A stretch of 43,209 nucleotides of DNA from Pseudoflavonifractor capillosus (lineage in GTDB: Bacteria; Bacillota; Clostridia; Oscillospirales; Oscillospiraceae): assembly GCF_016899775.1 (NCBI RefSeq), contig NZ_JACJJE010000027.1, positions 1 to 43,209 of the forward strand, in the 5' to 3' direction. The stretch's first letter is position 1; the number at the start of each line of letters is the position of its first letter. The position numbers and the translations under genes were made by a program. This document shows, piece by piece, positions 32,768 to 40,673 of the stretch. Under the pieces are notes generated by a model that did not search any database, was not told the DNA's origin, and saw only the letters and a program-made list of their open reading frames with translations.

Positions 32768-33948
32768 CCGTCACCGGGGAACAGGTCCGGGCCCTCCGCC
32801 TGAGCCGCCACCACCTGGACCGGCCCCTCCCCTCCGGAGGGCTGGTGGAGGCCGCCGCTGGCTGCGGCGTGCAGAACTCGCCCCCGGGTGCCTGGGAGAC
32901 CGCCCTGTGGAACCGGGTGGAGGGTGTCACCCTCCCCCAGCTGGAGCAGGCGCTGTATGGGGAAAAGACCTTGCTCCAGGCCTGGAGCATCCGGGGCGTG
33001 CCCCTGGTCTTTCCTGTGAAAGACGCCGGGGTCTTTCTCGCCCCTCTGTGCGCCCAGCCCGGGGAGGAGCCCTGGATCTACACCCGGGGGATCACCGGGG
33101 CCCTGGACGCCCTGGGGCTGAACTTCTACGACCTGCTGCCCCTGGTGGAGGCGGCCTGCGCCTGCCTGGAGGGGGAAACTGTTCTGAGCAAGGAGGCCCT
33201 GGACCGGCGGCTGGCCGGTATGATAGAGCCCATGCTCGCCCCTGAGGTCCGCCCGGCCTGGAATTCCCCCTCCATGTACGGCCAGCCCGACCGGCAGACG
33301 GTGGGCGGGGCGGCGGTGTCCTTCCTTCTGCGGCCCTGCTCCTTCCGGGGAAAGGTGGTCTTTGGGGCCCGGGAGGGGATCTCCCCCACCTTCACGTCCC
33401 CCGCCCGGTGGCTGGGGCGTCCTCTGCCGGACCAGCCCGACGGCGCGCGGGAACTGGTGCGACGGTTCCTCCGCTGTTACGGCCCCGCCCAGGTCTCCGA
33501 CTTCCAGAGCTGGCTGGGCTGCTCCCCCAAGCAGGCCAAGCGGCTGTGGGGCGGCATTGCGGAGGAGCTGGCGCCGGTGGAGCTGGATGGGAAGCGCCGG
33601 TGGGTCCTGGCGGAGGACCTGGACCTCCTCGCCCAAGGGGAGGAGGGGGAGCGCCTGCTCCTCCTGGGTCCCCACGACCCCTACCTGGACCTGCGGGACC
33701 GGGACCTGATTCTGCCCGACAAGGCCCGGCAGCGGCAGGTGTGGAAGACGGTGGGCAACCCCGGGGCCGTCCTGCTGGGCGGCCGGGTTATCGGCTTCTG
33801 GACCGTCCGCACCAGGGGGGACAAGCTGGATGCGGCCGTCACCCTCTTTGAAGCGCTGGAGCCCGCCCAGCGCTCCCGGCTGGAGGAGCTGGCTCAAGGC
33901 TATGCGGCTTTTCGGGGGACCGCCCTCCGAGCGTATACGGTTTTGTAG
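32764..33948 (+). CDS. Winged-helix protein of the AlkZ/YcaQ-like (HTH_42) family
   Basis: 394 aa. The family carries tandem winged helices, and members such as AlkZ are DNA glycosylases acting on crosslinks. Seen: VRALRLSRHHLDRP at the start, GVQNSPPGAWETALWNRV, the RGVPLVF and PVKDAGVFLAP region, then FLLRPCSFRGKVVFGAREG, RFLRCYGPAQVSDFQSWLGCSPKQAKRLW, and LLLLGPHDPYLDLRDRDLI with VLLGGRVIGFW at the C-terminus. The catalytic QxQ/QxD motif of characterised AlkZ-type glycosylases is replaced near the N-terminus by GVQNSPPG, so only part of it is recognisable. DNA repair is the likely role, but enzymatic activity is unproven. Confidence 0.85.
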   Translation: MTVTGEQVRALRLSRHHLDRPLPSGGLVEAAAGCGVQNSPPGAWETALWNRVEGVTLPQLEQALYGEKTLLQAWSIRGVPLVFPVKDAGVFLAPLCAQPGEEPWIYTRGITGALDALGLNFYDLLPLVEAACACLEGETVLSKEALDRRLAGMIEPMLAPEVRPAWNSPSMYGQPDRQTVGGAAVSFLLRPCSFRGKVVFGAREGISPTFTSPARWLGRPLPDQPDGARELVRRFLRCYGPAQVSDFQSWLGCSPKQAKRLWGGIAEELAPVELDGKRRWVLAEDLDLLAQGEEGERLLLLGPHDPYLDLRDRDLILPDKARQRQVWKTVGNPGAVLLGGRVIGFWTVRTRGDKLDAAVTLFEALEPAQRSRLEELAQGYAAFRGTALRAYTVL

Positions 33949-33954
33949 CGAACC

Positions 33955-33987
33955 GCCCCGGCGCTGAAACGCGCCGGGGCAGTTTTG
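33955..33987. terminator. Bidirectional terminator between convergent genes
   Basis: GCCCCGGCGC-TGAAAC-GCGCCGGGGC followed by AGTTTTG; 6 bp after the plus gene and at the end of the minus gene. Confidence 0.8.
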
Positions 33988-33992
33988 TCCGC

Positions 33993-34934
33993 TCAGGAAA
34001 TGCCGAGAATGCGCTCCACCCGCCGGGCCGTCTCCTCCTCCAGGGGCACATAGGCCACGCCGGAATACTCGTAGAACTGGTGTCCTCCGGCGGTATACTT
34101 CAGGTGGTCCATGGTCCGGCCGTCGGCCGTCTCAATGGTCAGGTACCGGGTGTTCCGCACCGCCTGAACCAAATTGTGGTCTGACTGGTGCCCCCAGCGG
34201 ATCTCGTCCCACAGGTTCGGCCCCAGACATTCAGCGGACGCCATGGCCTCATAGAGGGCGGCGATGTCCTCCCGGTGGGTGATGACACAGGTACCGATCT
34301 CCTCCTGGGCGGCCTTCCCCTCGTCGGTGTTGTCCATGTTGCCAGGGGAGACCGTGATCTGTGCGATGTCTTCCGCAGAAAAAATATAGTAGATATCCTC
34401 CAGCACCGTGCGGTAGGAGTAAGTCTCTCCCTCCTCCGGAACAAAATAGGCAAACTCCCACAGGGCCAGCTCCCTGTCTCCGTCCGGGCCAATGAGGTAC
34501 TGTAAATCTTCATGTCCCCGCAGGCGGGACCAGCCCGGGACCTCCTCTAGTGCCTCCCCCAGATAGTCCCGCAGGTCTACCTGACTGCGGACCTCCAGCT
34601 TATGGTACTCGGCGGTATTGTCTCCCAGGGAAATCTGGTTGATTGTCAACACCTGATAGCTGTATTCCCCCTCCCTGAGACCATACAGCAGGTCCTTTAC
34701 GTCCACCGGCGCTTGGGCGGACATGCCGGGGATGGAGGAGACGTCCGTGCCCGGCCGCCCCTGAAGCTGGGGCTCCGGGTTCCAAAGCACAGTTGCTGCT
34801 CCTACTACGAAAACCAGGCAAGCGGCCAGAGCCCCCCAGCGTTTCCACCGGACACGGCGCTTTTGTGGAAAACTTGGCTCCAGGTGCCGCTCGTCCACCT
34901 GGCCGATCAGGTCCAATAAATCAAAGCTCGTCAT
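33993..34934 (-). CDS. Membrane-anchored anti-sigma-like protein
   Basis: 313 aa. The short cytoplasmic N-terminus (MTSFDLLDLIGQVDERHLEPSFPQKRRVRWKRW) could bind a sigma factor. One transmembrane helix (~34-52, GALAACLVFVVGAATVLW) precedes a long extracytoplasmic domain. Its gene overlaps that of the ECF sigma factor by 4 nt. This arrangement is characteristic of transmembrane anti-sigma factors in Firmicutes. The outer domain is not recognised; its signal is unknown. Confidence 0.8.
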   Translation of the reverse strand: MTSFDLLDLIGQVDERHLEPSFPQKRRVRWKRWGALAACLVFVVGAATVLWNPEPQLQGRPGTDVSSIPGMSAQAPVDVKDLLYGLREGEYSYQVLTINQISLGDNTAEYHKLEVRSQVDLRDYLGEALEEVPGWSRLRGHEDLQYLIGPDGDRELALWEFAYFVPEEGETYSYRTVLEDIYYIFSAEDIAQITVSPGNMDNTDEGKAAQEEIGTCVITHREDIAALYEAMASAECLGPNLWDEIRWGHQSDHNLVQAVRNTRYLTIETADGRTMDHLKYTAGGHQFYEYSGVAYVPLEEETARRVERILGIS

Positions 34935-35491
34935 ACGTCGATCCCCTCCTGGATCAGATGGGCCCGCAGGCGCACCCGCAGCCGGTGCAGGGTGGTGGTC
35001 ACCCGGCTCTTGGACCAGCCGGCGCGGCGGGCGATGTCCTCAATGGAATCCAGATACCAGTACCGCCGGAGGAATACCTCCCTCTGAAGGGGCGGCAGTC
35101 CGTCCAGGAAGCGGTCCAGGGCCTCCACCGCCGCCTGGCGGTCCAGTTCCCCCTCCGGGGAGCCCTCTGGGGAGACGCACTCCCCCAGTTCCTCCAGGGC
35201 CAGGGGCACCTGACCGCCGCCCCGGCGCTGGGCATTCCCGTCCCGCAGGCGGTTGATGGCCAGATTCCGGGTGATCTTGGCCAGAAAGGCCCCCAGGCTC
35301 CGGGGCCGCTGGGGCGGGATGGCGTTCCAGGCCCGGAGCCAGGTGTCCGACAGGCACTCCTCCTGGTCCCTGGGGTCGGTGAGGAGATTGCGGGCCACGG
35401 CGGCGCAGTAGGGTTCATACCGCGCCCGGGCGGCGGTCAGCCCCTCCTCGTCCCGGGCAAAGAAACGGGCGATGATCTCTTGGTCGTCCAC
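34931..35491 (-). CDS. ECF-type RNA polymerase sigma factor
   Basis: 186-aa sigma-70 family protein with regions 2 and 4 only. Region 2: ARNLLTDPRDQEECLSDTWLRAWNAIPPQRPRSLGAFLAKITRNLAINRLR. Region 4: FLDGLPPLQREVFLRRYWYLDSIEDIARRAGWSKSRVTTTLHRLRVRLRAHL with its HTH. GTG start 35491 with GAAGGGAGGAAG upstream. Coupled to the membrane anti-sigma gene. Target promoters unknown. Confidence 0.93.
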   Translation of the reverse strand: MDDQEIIARFFARDEEGLTAARARYEPYCAAVARNLLTDPRDQEECLSDTWLRAWNAIPPQRPRSLGAFLAKITRNLAINRLRDGNAQRRGGGQVPLALEELGECVSPEGSPEGELDRQAAVEALDRFLDGLPPLQREVFLRRYWYLDSIEDIARRAGWSKSRVTTTLHRLRVRLRAHLIQEGIDV

Positions 35492-35577
35492 TGGGCTTCC
35501 TCCCTTCGGTATTTTCTGGAAAAGGTCCTTTCACCTGGAAAGACCCGTTTTCCTCTCTGCGGTCACAAAGGCGGAAA

Positions 35578-35613
35578 CAGAAAAAGACGCACGCGGTCCA
35601 GTTCGCGTGCGTC
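35578..35613 (-). terminator. Terminator after the DUF2156 gene
   Basis: GACGCACGCG/CGCGTGCGTC stem followed on the minus strand by TTTTTC. Confidence 0.85.
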
Positions 35614-35630
35614 TTCGGTTATCGGGAACT

Positions 35631-36545
35631 TTACTCCGCCAAATCGCAGAACTTGCAGGGCTCGTCCACGGTGACGGTGTACTTCTCCAGCAGGGCCACC
35701 GGGTGGTAGGACAGCTTGCTGGTGCGCAGGCCCGGGTCTCCGGCGTCGTCCTCCCGGTTGATGAAGTGGACCCCCTCATGGGCGAACTGCTGGGCGAACT
35801 GGGCCACCACCATCTGGTAACAGCCCTGGTAGTCCCGGTCCGCCTTCTCGATGTGGGTAAACAGGGTGTCCCCCACGATCTCCCCCAGGGAGAAGCCCAC
35901 GATGTTCCCGTCCACCAGCAGCATGCCCCCCACCATGTCGTAGAGCCGGTAGTTGTCCAGCACCTCGTGGGTCTTGCGCAGGTCCTCGTGGAAGGAGGCG
36001 GCCGCCTTGTCCCGTCCGGCGGCGTACCGGTCCAGGAAGGCCTTCACCGCCGGGACGTCCTCCTCTGTAATCACCCGGAAGGACCAGTTGCCGTAGGTCT
36101 TCAGAAATTTGTTCACGTGGTTGCGCTGGCCGCTGAGCTTCTTGCCTCGGAAGTACTTCAAATCCTCCGCCCGGTACAGGTAGTCAAAGGCGTCCCGGTT
36201 GGAGATGGCGGCGCTGTTGGGAAAGAACTCCTGGAGGCGGTCCAGCTCGTCCTTGGGCACTGGGTAGAAAGAGATGGGCATGCCCCGGCGGCAGCAGTAG
36301 TCGGCGATCTGCCGGTAATGCTCCCGGCGTCCGCCCCCCAGGGGCAGGGTGAAGGTGCTCCCCAGGCCGGGGTACTCCACCTTGAAGTAGAGGGAGCTGT
36401 CGTAGATGGCCCACTCCGTCTTGTACATATCCCGCCACATCATCACCGTGCCGGGGGTGGTGTCACAGATCCGGCTTCCGCTGTACCCGAAATAATCGCG
36501 GAGCTTGGGCAGGTCTTCTAGCTGCAGGGGGTTAAATTCAAGCAT
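35631..36545 (-). CDS. DUF2156 (LPG synthetase C-terminal/GNAT-like) protein
   Basis: 304 aa, two GNAT-like halves. FNPLQLEDLPKLRDYFGYSGSRICDTTPGTVMMWRDMYKTEWAI opens the DUF2156 family, and KLSGQRNHVNKFLKTYGNWSFRVITEEDVPAVKAFLDRY and VDGNIVGFSLGEIVGDTLFTHIEKADRDYQGCYQMVVAQFAQ complete it. The C-terminal Cys (CKFC) is unusual but has no known meaning. The family includes the catalytic domain of lysyl-phosphatidylglycerol synthase; stand-alone forms are uncharacterised. ATG 36545 follows AAGGA; the TTG 9 nt upstream is less likely. No transmembrane part, so it is not a full MprF. Confidence 0.9.
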   Translation of the reverse strand: MLEFNPLQLEDLPKLRDYFGYSGSRICDTTPGTVMMWRDMYKTEWAIYDSSLYFKVEYPGLGSTFTLPLGGGRREHYRQIADYCCRRGMPISFYPVPKDELDRLQEFFPNSAAISNRDAFDYLYRAEDLKYFRGKKLSGQRNHVNKFLKTYGNWSFRVITEEDVPAVKAFLDRYAAGRDKAAASFHEDLRKTHEVLDNYRLYDMVGGMLLVDGNIVGFSLGEIVGDTLFTHIEKADRDYQGCYQMVVAQFAQQFAHEGVHFINREDDAGDPGLRTSKLSYHPVALLEKYTVTVDEPCKFCDLAE

Positions 36546-36565
36546 ACATTCCAATCCTTATTTGT

Positions 36566-37699
36566 TTATTTGTGTTCTATTGTATCCGCGAGGCGGCCGA
36601 AATACCAACCTGTCACTCCATTTTTCTTCATCAGGCAGCCCCGGCTGGTGCGGGCCACCAGGGAGAGCCGGTCCCCCGGCTCCACAGACAGGCGGTAGTC
36701 GGTGGAGTCCTCGCACCACAGCCTCTCCCCGGTGCGGCGCAGGTAGGAGGTGAGGATGTACAGCTCCCGGCCGCTCTCCAGATGGCGGCACCGGGAGAGC
36801 TCCTCCCCCGGCTCCAGCAGCTCCAGGTCGGCCCGGCCCCAGCGGATGTTGATGGAGTCCTGGGACGGCTCCTGGCGGTCCAGGGCGGTGTACACCTCCA
36901 GCCCGTCATAGGCCTGCCAGGAAAAATCCTCCGACTCCTCTGAGGGGAGAATCAGGGCGTTGAGCTGCCCGTCCGCCTTGAGCACACAGCCCCCGTCGAT
37001 GGAGATGATCTTCCGGTCATAGTCAAACAGGGGGGCGGCAGAGGGGACCTTGGGGTTATAGAGGGTCACTGGCCAGTGTCCCACGATGACGTACTTGGAG
37101 AAGGAGTGCCCCTGTCCCCGGAAGTCGTCGTTTTTCATGCACTTCCACCGGTCCAGGGTCTCCATATGCTCCAGGGAGGGCACCCCTCCGTGGACGAACA
37201 CCAGGTGCTCCGTCTCCAAAATGGTGGGCAGTCCGGCCAGCCAGGCATGGATCTCCGGATAGCGCTCCCGCAGGGCGGCGCGCAGGCCGGGGAAGTCCAT
37301 CCAGTCCTCAAAGCCCATCTCATCGGCCAGCTGACGGATGGTGCTCTCCGGGTGCTGGGGGAGGTAGCTGGCGTAAAACCGGCCGTCCAGCTCGTCCGTC
37401 TCAAAGAAGCGGAACACCAGCCCGTCGCAGTTGCCGCAGATGGGGTACACCGTGTGGGTGCGGGAGAGCTCCATCATATACCGAAGCAGGGCCAGGCTGT
37501 CCCGCCCCTTCTCCAGCATGTCCCCGTCCAGCACCAGGATATCCTCCGGCGTGAACCGGACTTTTTGGAGCAGCCCCCGGAAGAAGGGCAGATTTCCATG
37601 GATGTCGCTCACCGCCAGGATGCGGCGGCCGGCGGCAAATTCCGGGTGGATCACACGGGCGGTATTCTCCAAGAAAACTCTCTCCCTTCTCCAAAACAT
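36566..37699 (-). CDS. Metallophosphoesterase with C-terminal SH3-like extension
   Basis: 377 aa. Calcineurin-type motifs: SDIHGNLPFF (DxH), LDGDMLEKG (GDxx variant), PICGNCDGLVF (GNCD where GNHE/GNHD is common), FVHGG and VGHWPV. The phosphatase domain ends near residue 290. The remaining part (KNGVTGWYFGRLAD at the end) resembles an SH3-like fold. The RBS GGAGGGGGGAGGG precedes ATG 37699. It lies 21 bp upstream of the DUF2156 gene, probably in one transcript. Substrate unknown; it resembles Ser/Thr protein phosphatases or diadenosine tetraphosphatases. Confidence 0.88.
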   Translation of the reverse strand: MFWRRERVFLENTARVIHPEFAAGRRILAVSDIHGNLPFFRGLLQKVRFTPEDILVLDGDMLEKGRDSLALLRYMMELSRTHTVYPICGNCDGLVFRFFETDELDGRFYASYLPQHPESTIRQLADEMGFEDWMDFPGLRAALRERYPEIHAWLAGLPTILETEHLVFVHGGVPSLEHMETLDRWKCMKNDDFRGQGHSFSKYVIVGHWPVTLYNPKVPSAAPLFDYDRKIISIDGGCVLKADGQLNALILPSEESEDFSWQAYDGLEVYTALDRQEPSQDSINIRWGRADLELLEPGEELSRCRHLESGRELYILTSYLRRTGERLWCEDSTDYRLSVEPGDRLSLVARTSRGCLMKKNGVTGWYFGRLADTIEHK

Positions 37700-37750
37700 T
37701 GCCCTCCCCCCTCCGTCGGAGCGGGCGGAGGCGCGCCATTCAGCATGGAA

Positions 37751-37779
37751 ATCATATCACAGACTTGCGGGAGCCGCAA
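37751..37779 (-). promoter_or_regulatory. Promoter of the metallophosphoesterase-DUF2156 pair
   Basis: Minus strand TTGCGG (37774-37779), 17-nt spacer, TATGAT (37751-37756). The -35 region is part of a small palindrome CTTGCGG-GAG-CCGCAAG. Confidence 0.6.
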
Positions 37780-37834
37780 GGGATAGGAGGCAGAATTTCC
37801 CGACAAACAAGGTGGGAAAATTCGTTTTTTGCAC

Positions 37835-37873
37835 AAAAAGAGCCTCTCCGCACCCCAAAAGGTGCGGAGAGGC
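37835..37873 (-). terminator. Terminator of the SleB-like gene
   Basis: GCCTCTCCGCACC/GGTGCGGAGAGGC followed on the minus strand by CTTTTTG. Confidence 0.85.
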
Positions 37874-37888
37874 GGAATCAGTTCCGTT

Positions 37889-38686
37889 TCAGCGGTAGAA
37901 GTGGTGGCTGCCGATGGCGGCATAGTAGGTCCGGTTCTGGGTGATCCAGCTGCCGGCGGACACCGCGGGGGCAAAGAAGTAGAGGCTGTCCCCCGCCACC
38001 TCCGCCCCCTCCAGGCACAGCTTGGCCGCCAGAACGGAGGAGGCCACGGGCTCCTGATAGATGGTCCCGTTGGCCACGGGGGTGAACTGGACGGCGTACT
38101 GGCTGTCAAACACCACCTCTTTCACCGTATCCGGGAACTGGTCCGACTCGGTCCGGTTGAGGACCACATTGCCCACGGCAATCTGCCCCACCAGGGGCTC
38201 CCCCCGGCTCTCGGCGGAGATGATCCGGGAGAGCCAGTACAGGTCCTCCTGGTCATAGTCCGCCTGGGGCGGGACCGCGCCCCAGGTACTCAGGGCGGCG
38301 GTAGAGCCGTCCCAGGTGAGGGAGGAACCGCTGGCGTCGGCCAGTACCCGCAGGGGGAGGACTGCCCGCCCGTTCACCACCCGCATCGTCTCGGCCACAT
38401 AGAGGCCCCGCTCATTGGACCACACGTAGATGGCCCCCGGAGTGGCCTCCAGGTCCAGTCCCCCTCCGTCCACCTGGGCGGAGGTGCCGTCCCAGCTGAG
38501 GCTGCGCCCGGTCTCCCGGCTGAAAGCCGCCAGGGTGACATAGCTGGTCCCGTTTTCGATCCAGGCCTCGCCGGCGCCCAGGGACGTTCCATCAATTTCT
38601 ATGGCTGCGCCCACAGCGCCCGCAGATGTGGTCATCATCAGGGCGGCCAGCACGCCGGCTGCCCCTGTTCTCCATCTGTGTTTCAT
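37889..38686 (-). CDS. Secreted cell wall hydrolase, SleB type
   Basis: 265 aa. A signal peptide (MKHRWRTGAAGVLAALMMTTSAGAVGAA) is followed by two copper-amine-oxidase-N-like stalk units: WIENGTSYVTLAAFSRETGRSLSWDGTSAQVDGG and VVNGRAVLPLRVLADASGSSLTWDGSTAALS. The Hydrolase_2/SleB domain comes last (DQEDLYWLSRIISAESRGEPLVGQIAVGNVVLNR, with the catalytic Glu in SAESRGE). SleB-type enzymes are lytic transglycosylases that open spore cortex or remodel wall. ATG 38686, RBS AAAGGAG at a long distance. Not coupled to the usual ypeB, so vegetative wall turnover is possible. Confidence 0.9.
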   Translation of the reverse strand: MKHRWRTGAAGVLAALMMTTSAGAVGAAIEIDGTSLGAGEAWIENGTSYVTLAAFSRETGRSLSWDGTSAQVDGGGLDLEATPGAIYVWSNERGLYVAETMRVVNGRAVLPLRVLADASGSSLTWDGSTAALSTWGAVPPQADYDQEDLYWLSRIISAESRGEPLVGQIAVGNVVLNRTESDQFPDTVKEVVFDSQYAVQFTPVANGTIYQEPVASSVLAAKLCLEGAEVAGDSLYFFAPAVSAGSWITQNRTYYAAIGSHHFYR

Positions 38687-38804
38687 CGTGGGTATATACT
38701 CCTTTGGGTTTATTTTCCGCGGTTTTCCAAAAACCTCGAAATACACCCAAATTGTAACGGACCGGGTGTCAAACCGCAAGCTGTAAGTCCTGGAGCACCA
38801 GAAG

Positions 38805-38835
38805 GTGGAAAAGAGGCGGGGCTATCCCCGCCTCT
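38805..38835 (-). terminator. Terminator of the DUF4179 gene
   Basis: AGAGGCGGGG-CTAT-CCCCGCCTCT, followed on the minus strand by TTTTCC; 16 bp after the stop. Confidence 0.8.
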
Positions 38836-38850
38836 ATGCTGGCCGTGAAA

Positions 38851-39915
38851 TTATTCCGCCTCCACCGGCAGAGTAATGTCCCCCACCGTAACGCTCTCCA
38901 CGGTGGACAGATCCAGAATCTCCTCAAAGACCCGCCCCTTCTGACAGACGGTCTTCCCGTCCTCCGGACGGATTCCGCCGCCATTGCCGCTCAAATCCAG
39001 CGCCGTCCCGTCGGTAAAGTTCACGGTCACGGGCAGGGACTCAAAGAAGCGGTAAGACTGTTCCCGGTTATGTTCACCCATCTGGCCGTCCGCCTGATCC
39101 TGGTGGTCCCAGACCAGCTCCTCCCAAACCGTGTAGTCCACCTGGATGGACAGGGGAGAGAGGGTCACCCCGTCCAGAGTGGCCTCCATGCCGTTGAGCT
39201 GGAAGGTCTGTCCGGCGTCCAAGCTCACGCCGCTGTCCGGGAAATCAAACTGGAAGCGAATCTTCCACTTCCCCTCCGCCAGCAAGGTTCTGTCCTGAAT
39301 GTCCTTCCCCCGCAGGTACAGATTCTGGAAAGTGGCGGTGGCCGTCCCCGGCTCAATGGGGGTATCCGCCGTCATCATCTCCACGTACTGAATGGCGTTG
39401 TCGGCGGGGTCGGCGTCGTAAAAGTAGGCGGTTCCGTGGCTGCCTCCGAGCATCCCAATAAATGTGTCGGACTGGTCAAAGGTCAGAGGCAGCGGTCCGT
39501 CCACTCCCCCCAGCGGGGTCAGATCCTCCGCCAGGGGCCGCCCGTCGTCTCGGGTGATGGAGTACACCACGGCATAGCTGTAGGTGTCCCCGATGATGGC
39601 GTCGGCGGTGATGGTCACGCCGTTGTCTGTGTCACTGGCCCCGATGGGCACCCCCATCCGGTCCATGATCTCCGTCTGGGCGGGGGAGTCTCCAAATATA
39701 GAGGCAAACACCTCCCCCGCCGGGGTGAGAGTGACGGCGGCCCCCACTCCCATGGTCATCAGCAGGGCGGCCGCCACGCCCACGGTCACGGTGCGGCGGA
39801 TGGAGCGCACTTTCCCGCTCCCTCTGCCCTCTCCCGCCGTCAGGCGGTCCACCATGGCGTTCTTCTCCTCACGGGTAAAATGCAGCTCATCCAGAGACTG
39901 GCGATAGGTTTTCAT
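38851..39915 (-). CDS. DUF4179 membrane anti-sigma-like protein
   Basis: 354 aa. The cytoplasmic N-terminus (MKTYRQSLDELHFTREEKNAMVDRLTAGEG) contains the ELHFTxEEKxxMVxRL motif typical of DUF4179 proteins paired with ECF sigma factors. One transmembrane helix (~46-66, TVTVGVAAALLMTMGVGAAVTL) and a large exported domain follow (DRMGVPIGASDTDNGVTITADAIIGDTYSYAVVYSI). The gene overlaps the sigma gene by 4 nt. Presumed anti-sigma factor responding to an envelope signal. Confidence 0.88.
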   Translation of the reverse strand: MKTYRQSLDELHFTREEKNAMVDRLTAGEGRGSGKVRSIRRTVTVGVAAALLMTMGVGAAVTLTPAGEVFASIFGDSPAQTEIMDRMGVPIGASDTDNGVTITADAIIGDTYSYAVVYSITRDDGRPLAEDLTPLGGVDGPLPLTFDQSDTFIGMLGGSHGTAYFYDADPADNAIQYVEMMTADTPIEPGTATATFQNLYLRGKDIQDRTLLAEGKWKIRFQFDFPDSGVSLDAGQTFQLNGMEATLDGVTLSPLSIQVDYTVWEELVWDHQDQADGQMGEHNREQSYRFFESLPVTVNFTDGTALDLSGNGGGIRPEDGKTVCQKGRVFEEILDLSTVESVTVGDITLPVEAE

Positions 39916-40400
39916 GCAAATCCCTCCTGTTCCAGGTGTGTGCGCAGCTTCTCTCTGCCCCGGCTGAGCTGGGTGGCCACGGTGGCCGGCTTCTCCCCCA
40001 GCAGCTGGGCAATCTCATTGGCGGAGTACCCCTCGTAGTAGTACAGATAGATAACCGTCCGGTACTTGGGGGGCAGCAGGTTCACCGCCGCCAATAGGCT
40101 TCCCTCCTCCGCCTCCGGGGCGGGGACGGCCCGGGCCGCCTCCAGGTCCACCGTGGTCCTGCGCCAGTGGCTCTTGAGCTGGTCCTTGCAGAGGTTGACG
40201 GCGGCCCGGATGATCCAGGCCCGCTCGTGCTCCGGGCTCTCAAAGCTCCGGGGCTTCTCCAGCAGCCGGAGGAACACCGTCTGACAGATGTCCTTGGCGT
40301 CCTCGGTGCTTTTCAGATAGGTATAGCTCAGGCGCAGGATCAGATCGGAGTAGGTCTCCACCAGCCGCTCCGCCTCGGCCCGGTCGATGTGTGATCTCAA
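39912..40400 (-). CDS. ECF-type RNA polymerase sigma factor
   Basis: 162 aa from TTG 40400. Region 2: YSDLILRLSYTYLKSTEDAKDICQTVFLRLLEKPRSFESPEHERAWIIRAAVNLCKDQLKS. Region 4: AAVNLLPPKYRTVIYLYYYEGYSANEIAQLLGEKPATVATQLSRGREKLRTHLEQEGFA. The start is uncertain: TTG 40400 has AGAGGGTG well placed, while GTG 40445 lies over a GAAAGCGCTTT palindrome and has no RBS. First gene of a two-gene operon with DUF4179. Confidence 0.9.
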   Translation of the reverse strand: MRSHIDRAEAERLVETYSDLILRLSYTYLKSTEDAKDICQTVFLRLLEKPRSFESPEHERAWIIRAAVNLCKDQLKSHWRRTTVDLEAARAVPAPEAEEGSLLAAVNLLPPKYRTVIYLYYYEGYSANEIAQLLGEKPATVATQLSRGREKLRTHLEQEGFA

Positions 40401-40451
40401 ATACTTCACCCTCTTTGCAGGTGTGTTCTTCAAAAGCGCTTTCACCTAGAA

Positions 40452-40478
40452 TACGAATGAGGCGTAGGAAATCTGACA
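40452..40478 (-). promoter_or_regulatory. Candidate autoregulated ECF promoter
   Basis: Minus strand: TGTCAGATTT (40469-40478) about 14 nt before CGTA (40452-40455), preceded by a GGAAAAATTTTTCC palindrome at 40485-40498. TGTCA/CGTC-like pairs upstream of ECF genes are frequent in Clostridia, but no consensus for this sigma is established here. Confidence 0.35.
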
Positions 40479-40631
40479 GGGGTGGGAAAAATTTTTCCGC
40501 GTACGGTGTCTGTGGAGATAGCTCTGTGTGTCCCCTTGAAAGTTCATTATCTCCCCGGCCGCTCACATCAGTATCCCCACACTGCCGGACAAAACGGGGC
40601 GGCCCCTGGGGACCGCCTCTCAGAAATTCCC

Positions 40632-40668
40632 CGCAAAAACTCCCCAGAGCAAAAACTCTGGGGAGTTT
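40632..40668 (-). terminator. Terminator of the flavin reductase-rubredoxin gene
   Basis: AAACTCCCCAGAG-CAAAAA-CTCTGGGGAGTTT followed on the minus strand by TTTTTGC. Confidence 0.85.
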
Positions 40669-40673
40669 CCCGG

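Noticed and set aside
40431-40444. Catabolite response element (CAAAAGCGCTTTCA) before the ECF sigma gene
   Set aside because: Resembles a cre site at 12 of 14 positions, but a single site with no catabolic context is not enough to claim CcpA control.
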